64,000 bases of DNA from Clostridium sp. CAG:417. Its GTDB lineage: Bacteria; Bacillota_I; Bacilli_A; RF39; UBA660. Each line of letters starts with the position of its first letter. Within the stretch, counting starts at the first letter, position 1. Location: the NCBI GenBank assembly GCA_000432835.1, contig FR890371.1:62001-126000 (forward strand). Reading direction: 5' to 3'. The position numbers were made by a program, and so were the translations under genes. This document shows, in pieces, positions 58,667 through 64,000 of the stretch. Below the pieces are notes generated by a model. The model saw only the letters and a program-made list of their open reading frames with translations, did not search any database and was not told where the DNA came from.

Positions 58667-59495
58667 AGAATTGTATGATAGATATTTAATCAATGTTGGT
58701 GATGACTCTAAAAAGGAAATTAAATCTATATTAACGGCTATGGAAAAACATGGCTATTCTAGTTTGATAAAACAAAAAATTAACATGAATGAAGAAACAT
58801 TTTATTATTTATATTCTTTGTTAATAAAATTAAAAGAAATATTTGATACAAGATATAACAATAGAAATGATTTAGAAATCTTTTTTGATTATGTATTACA
58901 AGGTATCGATAGTATTCCAATTAACTTTTATGCTATTTTTTGTCCTGGTTATAATGATGATGGATACAAAGATAGGCTAGGTAAAACTACTACTACTAAA
59001 ATACAAAAACTTTTTCAAATGAAACAATTATTAGATAAGGAGAATGTTTTACATAATATTCATTGTTTATATGCAGATATTTTTTTAGAGAATTGTGATG
59101 AACTTAAAAATCCAAATTGGGAAAAGGAATTAGAGGTTAATAAAAATCTATTTAAGGAATATGCCATTAAATATTTAGAATGTGCAGATATTGGTTTTTT
59201 ATCAAGTTATTTTTCTGATAGTAAATATCAGAGAGGCTTTGTTGATTCTAGTATTATTAATGGTAATAATTATGAGTCATTTAGAAAATATAATAATAAT
59301 TTTTATATGAAAATGGGCTGGGATGATGCTAAAACAAAAGAACGTAATGATAAGTTATATACAATTTATAATATAATTGCTGAATATATTATCAATACAA
59401 AATCAAATGGTGTTTATTTACCGATGGAGAATATGTATGCACGAACTAAAGTGTTTACTAAGAAAAAAGTGAGTTCAATGTATTTTAAATTGTAG
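58647..59495 (+). CDS. Unknown protein of the FolE2/Qng1 operon, 282 aa
   Basis: I cannot place this protein. The start ATG 58647 follows GGGAG and overlaps folE2 by 20 bases; an in-frame ATG at 58602 would lie deep inside folE2. It has no membrane segment. Conspicuous segments are INFYAIFCPGYNDDGYKDRL, GKTTTTKIQKLFQMKQLLDK, HCLYADIFLEN and, near the end, NGVYLPMENMYARTKVFTKK. Conserved-looking Cys, Asp, Thr and Tyr residues in a likely alpha/beta fold suggest an enzyme. Its obligate place between FolE2 and the methyltransferase fusion makes it a candidate for a new catalytic step. Confidence 0.6.
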   Translation: MLILTHKELYDRYLINVGDDSKKEIKSILTAMEKHGYSSLIKQKINMNEETFYYLYSLLIKLKEIFDTRYNNRNDLEIFFDYVLQGIDSIPINFYAIFCPGYNDDGYKDRLGKTTTTKIQKLFQMKQLLDKENVLHNIHCLYADIFLENCDELKNPNWEKELEVNKNLFKEYAIKYLECADIGFLSSYFSDSKYQRGFVDSSIINGNNYESFRKYNNNFYMKMGWDDAKTKERNDKLYTIYNIIAEYIINTKSNGVYLPMENMYARTKVFTKKKVSSMYFKL

Positions 59496-59505
59496 AGGAG
59501 TAAAT

Positions 59506-61518
59506 ATGAATTATAAAGAAAAAGGTAATCTGTTTTGTAAAGAAATAAATCAATTATTGGCAAATAAAAATGAATACTATGCTTTGGTTACTGGAGGTGG
59601 ATTTGCTTATGATTCTGTAAAGTATTCGGATACTATACAGGGTGATTATGATTTTATGATAGTATATAAGGATGTTGAGCAATTAAATTCTTTAATAGAA
59701 GAATTAGAAAAAATTCCATTTGATTTTGAAAAGAAATATTTAGTTTCTGATTTACATTTATTAAAAAGTAAAGTAATAGATATCATAAGATTAAGTGGTA
59801 AATATCGTGGTACCAAGAGTACTATTAACTTAGTAAACATAGAGTTAATTAAAAGAATAGCAAATTTGGAAACAAGAATGTCTTTAAAGAAAATTGCTCA
59901 TAATAGAAATACTGGTCTGTTTTTTGCATATGGTTCTGATAATAGCAGAATAATTGTAAACTTTTTATCACCATCATTTGTTAGTAATGATGGTGAAGAT
60001 CACTATATTCATTTAGATTTTTCTAATATTATTGTAGATAATAATATTTATTTTGGTATATTAGCAGATGCTATTTTAAAGGGTTTTAATAGTAATTATG
60101 ATAATGTAGGCTTTAAGAAAGTACGTCAAAAGATGATAAAAAATATTAATAACTTTTTTAAAAATAATAAAATCGATAATAGTAATTATCTAAACTTGTA
60201 TGCTAACAATATATATTTTCCAGAAAGTTTAAAAAGACAATTACTTGAAGAATTCAATAAATATGGTAAAAATGTTTTTGCAGAAAAAAATACTATATCT
60301 AATACAAAATATCCAATTATTTTTGCTGTTGATAATCCAATTAATAGAAAAATGAATCCATTTAATTTTATAAATAATAAAAGTTACAGATGTTCTTTTG
60401 ATGATTATATTAATGAAATGCAAAAAAATGAATATGATAGACAATATTTGCTAGACGCATTAGCTAAATTGTTTGGATATGTTGCTTTTTCGAATAGTAA
60501 ATTAGAGGGTGATAATTATATAGAAAATATCATATCTAAATTCAGTGTATATGGTAATAATGATTTGTATTTTGAAGGAATTGAAAAATATTCTGTTAAT
60601 ACTATTTTTGGTTCATTTATTAATGATTTAAAAGTAAATAGATTTAAATATAACCCTATTTTATATAAAAATTATTTGCTAATGTTGTTAAGTTTTTTGT
60701 CATTTTATAATAATAAGAATATTTTTGATATGTCCTTAAAATATGAAGTTAATGTTCAAAAATTGGTTAAACCTGAATTAGATAATACTAAAATGAATAG
60801 TAAAGTAATATTGAAGTTGTTTAATTTTGATGATATAGGTATGTATCATAATTATACATCAAAGGTTATGCCTGGATATACACAAACTGAATGTGATTTT
60901 TTAGAAAAAGTATTTATAGATAAAAAAGAGCCTGTTTTAGATATTATGTGTGGATATGGAAGAATAGCTAATGAATTAGTTAAAAGAAATTATAAAAATG
61001 TGTATGGCGTTGATTTTTCTGGTTATTCTTTTTTGAATGTAGATAAGAATTTTATTTTTTCTAAAGATGATTTCTTTCATTATCGACCAGGTATATTATT
61101 TAAATATTTATATAGCTTATATAATTGTTATGAAAATAAGGAATATTTGAGAAAAGTAATCAATAAAATGGCAGAATTGTCTGCTGATAATGCTCTTGCT
61201 ATTTTAGATGTTTTTAACAAAGAATGGCGAGATAAAATAGATCCTGAATTTTATAAATTGCTTTTTGATAGTTCTCCTGTAAAATTAGAAATTAGTAGGC
61301 ATTATGATGATACAACAGGCGTTGAAACAACTAAATATTTAAAAACAATGTCTGATAATGAACAAGAAGAATATAGTTTTTCTCAAAAGTTTTTTACACA
61401 GACTGAGATAGAGGAGTCTATAGATTATAAAAAATGGAATATAGATTTTTTTACATCTGCTGAGGTTGGATCAAGAAATAATAATCAGAAAAGAATTTTG
61501 GTTTTAAGGAGGCGATAA
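59506..61518 (+). CDS. Nucleotidyltransferase-like / SAM methyltransferase fusion, 670 aa
   Basis: The N-terminal domain (about 1-190) resembles the nucleotidyltransferase fold: GGGFAYDSVKYSDTIQGDYD has the G-G and the metal-binding D-x-D (about residues 46-49). The middle part (190-460) is helical and unassigned. The C-terminal domain (about 465-670) is a class I methyltransferase with motif I EPVLDIMCGYGRIANEL, motif II VYGVDFSG, and YSLYNCYENKEYLRKVI. Fusing these two activities in one chain is unusual and implies that a nucleotidylated or phosphorylated intermediate is also methylated. GAGGAG precedes ATG 59506. The final product is unknown. Confidence 0.7.
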   Translation: MNYKEKGNLFCKEINQLLANKNEYYALVTGGGFAYDSVKYSDTIQGDYDFMIVYKDVEQLNSLIEELEKIPFDFEKKYLVSDLHLLKSKVIDIIRLSGKYRGTKSTINLVNIELIKRIANLETRMSLKKIAHNRNTGLFFAYGSDNSRIIVNFLSPSFVSNDGEDHYIHLDFSNIIVDNNIYFGILADAILKGFNSNYDNVGFKKVRQKMIKNINNFFKNNKIDNSNYLNLYANNIYFPESLKRQLLEEFNKYGKNVFAEKNTISNTKYPIIFAVDNPINRKMNPFNFINNKSYRCSFDDYINEMQKNEYDRQYLLDALAKLFGYVAFSNSKLEGDNYIENIISKFSVYGNNDLYFEGIEKYSVNTIFGSFINDLKVNRFKYNPILYKNYLLMLLSFLSFYNNKNIFDMSLKYEVNVQKLVKPELDNTKMNSKVILKLFNFDDIGMYHNYTSKVMPGYTQTECDFLEKVFIDKKEPVLDIMCGYGRIANELVKRNYKNVYGVDFSGYSFLNVDKNFIFSKDDFFHYRPGILFKYLYSLYNCYENKEYLRKVINKMAELSADNALAILDVFNKEWRDKIDPEFYKLLFDSSPVKLEISRHYDDTTGVETTKYLKTMSDNEQEEYSFSQKFFTQTEIEESIDYKKWNIDFFTSAEVGSRNNNQKRILVLRRR

Positions 61519-61520
61519 AT

Positions 61521-62057
61521 ATGTCAATTATAGCAATTGAAGGAAGTAACTGTAGTGGAAAGTCAACATTGATAGATTATTTAGTTAAATATTATAATTT
61601 TAAATCTTCAAAATCAGTACCTGAGTGGTTTAGACCATATATACCTTTTGCAAGAGAATTACAACCTCAAATACAACGAAAAATATATGAGATAGGACAT
61701 ATTGCAGCGTACTATGATGCACTAAAAGAAAAAAAATGTACTATTTTTGACCGTTGTTACTTTTCAACATATATTCGATTATCATATCAAGAAAGTAAAA
61801 CTGTAAATGAGTGTGTAGATCAAATTGCTTCTTTTCACTATAAGCCTGATTTAATAATTGTTCTAACTGTTCCTAAAGAAATTATGGAGCAGAGGTTGGT
61901 AGAAAGGAATAAACAGTTTAATCAGGATTTTTTTGAATATGAAAATTCTGTTTATTTACAATTATCACTCAAATATGATAACATTATATTAGTTGATAAT
62001 AGTAAAAATATAAAATTTTGTACGAATGAAATATTGAGAAAAATAAAAGGGAGATAA
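61521..62057 (+). CDS. Thymidylate-kinase-like P-loop nucleoside/nucleotide kinase
   Basis: The 178-residue P-loop protein begins SIIAIEGSNCSGKSTLIDYL (Walker A GSNCSGKST), has the D-R motif IFDRCYFSTYIR used by dNMP and deoxynucleoside kinases for the substrate base, and an LTVPKEIMEQRLVERN lid region. It therefore belongs to the thymidylate kinase/deoxynucleoside kinase superfamily. It starts two bases after the methyltransferase fusion and ends three bases before the Qng1 homologue. Since Qng1 enzymes act on nucleoside 5'-monophosphates, I infer that this kinase could supply that monophosphate from a nucleoside. Confidence 0.82.
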   Translation: MSIIAIEGSNCSGKSTLIDYLVKYYNFKSSKSVPEWFRPYIPFARELQPQIQRKIYEIGHIAAYYDALKEKKCTIFDRCYFSTYIRLSYQESKTVNECVDQIASFHYKPDLIIVLTVPKEIMEQRLVERNKQFNQDFFEYENSVYLQLSLKYDNIILVDNSKNIKFCTNEILRKIKGR

Positions 62058-62060
62058 GTT

Positions 62061-62999
62061 ATGAATGATGTAAGAGAGCAATTGAAATATGTAGTGGAAA
62101 ATAGTGTTTATGTAAAAATTAATTATACTCAATTAGATAATTTTATAAATAGTTTAGGAAAGCCAAATTATCGACATTGGTATAATTTTACTTCTTTAAA
62201 TTTAAACGAAAAGGAAAAAATTATTTTAGCCTTTATAATAGAAAGTTTAAATTTTTGTTTTTGGCAAAAGCCAAAATTTAAAATTGAATATAAAGGTAAT
62301 ATTATAAAAGGGTCTGAGGCTTTATTTTATTCAATTATAAGAGAAGTAGAATCTAATAAAGATTTTTTAGATATAGAATTTTTAAATAAATTAACAAAAG
62401 ATGATTTTGAAAAAATATTTTATTCGCCTGATAGTATAATACCTTTATTCGATTTGAGATATGATCTTTTTAAAGATACTGTTAAAACAATGTATAATAA
62501 AGGACAGAGTTTTTTTGATGAATTGTTTAATAAGAAATCAGATGTTGATTTATTAAAGTATATTGTGTCAGAATTTAAGTATTTTGATGATAGTAGTATA
62601 TATAAAGGTAAAAGAATAAAGTTTAACAAACGTGCTACTTTACTTGTTAATGACTTATATTATATGTCATCTACAATACATAATAATTTAAAAAATGTTG
62701 ATAATTTAACAGGTTGTGCTGATTATGGTATACCAAGGACTTTAAGAACGTATGGGATTTTAGAATATAATGAGGAATTATCTAACATAATTGATAGTGA
62801 GATAGAGTTAAAGCATGATAGTAATATGGAAATTGAAATTAGAGCTAATATGCTTTATGTATTAGAATTAATTAGAGAAAAATTAGAAAGTAAAGGTATT
62901 AAAATTAATTCTGTAGAATTAGATAATATTATTTGGCAGATGGGAACGAAGAAGAAAAATGTAAATCCATATCATCATACAATTACAATATTTTATTAG
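62061..62999 (+). CDS. qng1: Queuosine-salvage nucleosidase homologue (Qng1/DUF2419 family)
   Basis: Qng1 hydrolyses queuosine 5'-monophosphate to the base queuine and ribose phosphate. Family features are recognisable: an N-terminal helical part with NFTSLNLNEKEKIILAFIIESLNFCFW, then KRIKFNKRATLLVNDLYYMS and the active-site region NLTGCADYGIPRTLRTYGIL (Asp near residue 221), then EIEIRANMLYVLELI and IDNIIW-type end. From memory the family usually has D-Y-R-V/I-P-Q; here D-Y-G-I-P-R, a possible change in specificity. Length is 312 aa. It is last in the operon. queA at 9633 shows that queuosine chemistry exists in this organism. Confidence 0.82.
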   Translation: MNDVREQLKYVVENSVYVKINYTQLDNFINSLGKPNYRHWYNFTSLNLNEKEKIILAFIIESLNFCFWQKPKFKIEYKGNIIKGSEALFYSIIREVESNKDFLDIEFLNKLTKDDFEKIFYSPDSIIPLFDLRYDLFKDTVKTMYNKGQSFFDELFNKKSDVDLLKYIVSEFKYFDDSSIYKGKRIKFNKRATLLVNDLYYMSSTIHNNLKNVDNLTGCADYGIPRTLRTYGILEYNEELSNIIDSEIELKHDSNMEIEIRANMLYVLELIREKLESKGIKINSVELDNIIWQMGTKKKNVNPYHHTITIFY

Positions 63000-63019
63000 A
63001 TTCTATTATAAACTAAATT

Positions 63020-63133
63020 TTAGACAAGTTAGTAACCCACTATGATATTGACGGAGCCAATAATGAATTTGGGTAAAGGGAGTTTCCCTTTGAGGACCCA
63101 CTTAGAGTAACAAATTACAAAGTGTTATAACAC
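63020..63133 (+). other. Intergenic region with competing RNA pairings
   Basis: TGGGT (63070-63074) can pair either with ACCCA at 63035-63039 or with ACCCA at 63096-63100. The second choice extends into a perfect AAAGGGA/TCCCTTT stem (63075-63091). ATTG/CAAT (63047-63061) lies inside the first. GTTA at 63028 and TAAC at 63108 could close the whole. GTGTTATAACAC (63122-63133) is a palindrome. This looks like a switching leader or small RNA, but I match it to no known class. The rest of the gap to 63227 is AT-rich. Confidence 0.4.
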
Positions 63134-63227
63134 AATAATGTTGTATAAAAATAACCATGTTGCTAAAAAGTGAAATGTGCCTCATACAGTAGACATCAAT
63201 AAAAACCTATTTAATAAAAATGTGGTA

Positions 63228-63254
63228 GAATACACTTCTGAAGGTGGTGTATTC
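63228..63254 (+). promoter_or_regulatory. Inverted repeat around a ribosome-binding site
   Basis: GAATACAC (63228-63235) and GTGTATTC (63247-63254) are a perfect eight-base inverted repeat. Its loop contains GAAGGTG, the only good Shine-Dalgarno for an ATG at 63257. TAGAAT (63226-63231) with upstream TGTGG is a possible extended -10, so the repeat could be an operator or an RNA hairpin hiding the site. Confidence 0.5.
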
Positions 63255-63337
63255 TTATGATTTAAAAAGGAAAAAAGCATATTAAACATATTGATGAATT
63301 TAAAAAAATTAGAAATGAACTTAAATATATTAACAAA

Positions 63338-63901
63338 ATGTGTGAAAAGTATAATGATAATATAAATTCAATAAATCACTATACTAAACCTGCAAATCTA
63401 GGAGATGGGTATGATATTATAAGACCTATTCTATGGGATTATATAATTCAAATGGCGGTTGCAAATTCAGAAACACACAATATAATCCAGTTCTTAAGAG
63501 GTAAGGCTGAACTATATGAGTCACAATTTTCTCAAAATGCATATTTTCACAGTATAGAAAGTTTTATTAACACTTTAAAAAATAGTAATAATTGTATTGT
63601 CGTTAATTTAGTTTCTAATTTAGAAACAAGAAAAAATAGAAATAGAATAAGATTTGAAAATGGTGGACATTATGTTTCTGATGATACTATGGACAAAATA
63701 TATTCAAAAGACATATTTGAATATACAAAAACTGGCGAAAATTTTGGATATTTATTAGTTGCTGGTCAAACTATTCCAGTATATACTATTGTTAATGATA
63801 AAACACTTAACGAGATTGCATTAAATAATTTTTTAGAATATAATGTCAATAGGGTAATAAAATATTACAATGATTTTAAGGAAGGAAAAACATGGAATTA
63901 A
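63338..63901 (+). CDS. Kinase-like protein without P-loop, start possibly broken
   Basis: The 187 residues from ATG 63338 contain NSETHNIIQFLRGKAELYES, a strand NCIVVNLVSNLETR, the motif RFENGGHYVSDDTMDKIY and VYTIVNDKTLNEI. The R-x-x-x-G-G-H-x-V pattern resembles the C-terminal half of zeta-type and related P-loop kinases, but no Walker A is found upstream. The same frame extends back to an ATG at 63257 with a good ribosome-binding site, interrupted at codon 3 by TAA (ATG-ATT-TAA). If TTA was ancestral there, the full protein would have 214 residues. It overlaps the MazG-like gene by ten bases. Confidence 0.5.
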   Translation: MCEKYNDNINSINHYTKPANLGDGYDIIRPILWDYIIQMAVANSETHNIIQFLRGKAELYESQFSQNAYFHSIESFINTLKNSNNCIVVNLVSNLETRKNRNRIRFENGGHYVSDDTMDKIYSKDIFEYTKTGENFGYLLVAGQTIPVYTIVNDKTLNEIALNNFLEYNVNRVIKYYNDFKEGKTWN

Positions 63902-64000
63902 AAAAGATTCAAAAAGATGTTTGGCAGAATAAGTTAAACAAAGGATTTAATACAACAGATGTAAATAAAGAGTTTTGTTTATTATATGGAGAAGTTTCTG
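63892..64000 (+). CDS. MazG-like nucleotide pyrophosphohydrolase (N-terminal part, truncated by window edge)
   Basis: ATG 63892 follows AAGGAAGG and overlaps the preceding gene by ten bases. The 36 visible residues include ELKKIQKDVWQNKLNKGF and end NKEFCLLYGEVS. The I-Q-x-x-V-W-x-N-K-x-x-K-G-F start and the first E of an E-x-x-E motif are typical of small MazG-like proteins, which hydrolyse nucleoside triphosphates to monophosphates. With the kinase-like neighbour it suggests continued nucleotide metabolism beyond the window. The remaining motifs are not visible. Confidence 0.7.
   Translation, partial: MELKKIQKDVWQNKLNKGFNTTDVNKEFCLLYGEVS

Noticed and set aside
63020..63133. Group II intron or IS end, suggested by hairpins near GGAGCC
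   Set aside because: No domain V sequence, no reverse transcriptase or transposase, and no flanking duplication is visible.
1..64000. UGA-as-tryptophan genetic code, because of the extreme AT content and Mollicutes-like look
   Set aside because: Several well-bounded genes end in TGA (20245, 24286, 28667, 50439) directly before the next gene, and TGG is used for Trp throughout.
1..64000. CRISPR arrays, prophage or insertion sequences
   Set aside because: No regularly spaced repeats, cas-like, integrase, transposase or phage structural genes were found on either strand.

Overview
The window is a very AT-rich, densely packed chromosomal segment from a Gram-positive type bacterium. Almost every gene is on the + strand. 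TGA is a normal stop (for example at the ends of the genes at 19148-20245, 23810-24286 and 48703-50439), so this is not a Mycoplasma-type code. Several gene orders are typical of low-GC Firmicutes: rplU-prp-rpmA-obgE, ruvA-ruvB-queA, infC-rpmI-rplT, rpsB-tsf, yqeG-yqeH and dnaG-rpoD-trmK. Other Firmicutes marks are a T-box before glyS, L20- and L21-type leaders, an L27 with a Prp-cleaved leader peptide, and a SigK-type sigma factor. My inference is an uncultured gut lineage of Bacilli (RF39 or Erysipelotrichia-like). The lineage name is a guess; the Firmicutes placement is firm.

Layout. 1-2510: end of an exported protein and two unknown proteins. 2519-4917: L21/Prp/L27/Obg. 4968-7959: a frame-broken gene, a class B sortase, YebC. 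8033-11969: Holliday junction motor, QueA, an HD-domain protein with a LysM-like segment. 12191-13324: membrane metallopeptidase-like protein. 13356-22567: a complete-looking exopolysaccharide operon (Wzz, tyrosine kinase, PHP phosphatase, initiating sugar transferase, two glycosyltransferases, Wzy, LicD, Wzx). 22614-25475: GH25 muramidase, VanZ-like protein, Fur/PerR-type regulator with a 7-1-7 palindrome, rubrerythrin. 25536-36124: lineage-specific unknown proteins, tRNA-Glu(CTC), murI and T-box-glyS. 36125-39557: translation genes. 39614-45218: a gene split by a stop codon, membrane proteins, a cyclophilin lipoprotein, frr, sigK, a polysaccharide deacetylase. 45281-54948: yqeGH, a transglutaminase-like protein, dnaG-rpoD-trmK, ppdK.

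54949-56250 is a gene graveyard. It holds two decayed XRE-type regulators and a 129-bp piece of rpoD, about 92% identical to the intact copy 5 kb upstream. Directly after it a strong promoter (56264-56292) drives a tightly packed seven-gene operon (56379-62999): CYTH-domain protein, APH-like kinase, FolE2, an unrecognised protein, a nucleotidyltransferase-like/methyltransferase fusion, a thymidylate-kinase-like P-loop kinase, and a Qng1/DUF2419 queuosine-salvage nucleosidase homologue. This is the best candidate in the window for an undescribed pathway. I read it as salvage or remodelling of a 7-deazaguanine or pterin-type nucleoside; the exact product is unknown. It is followed by a potentially structured intergenic region with competing pairings, then a second kinase-like gene (start interrupted by a stop) overlapping a MazG-like pyrophosphohydrolase that runs off the window.
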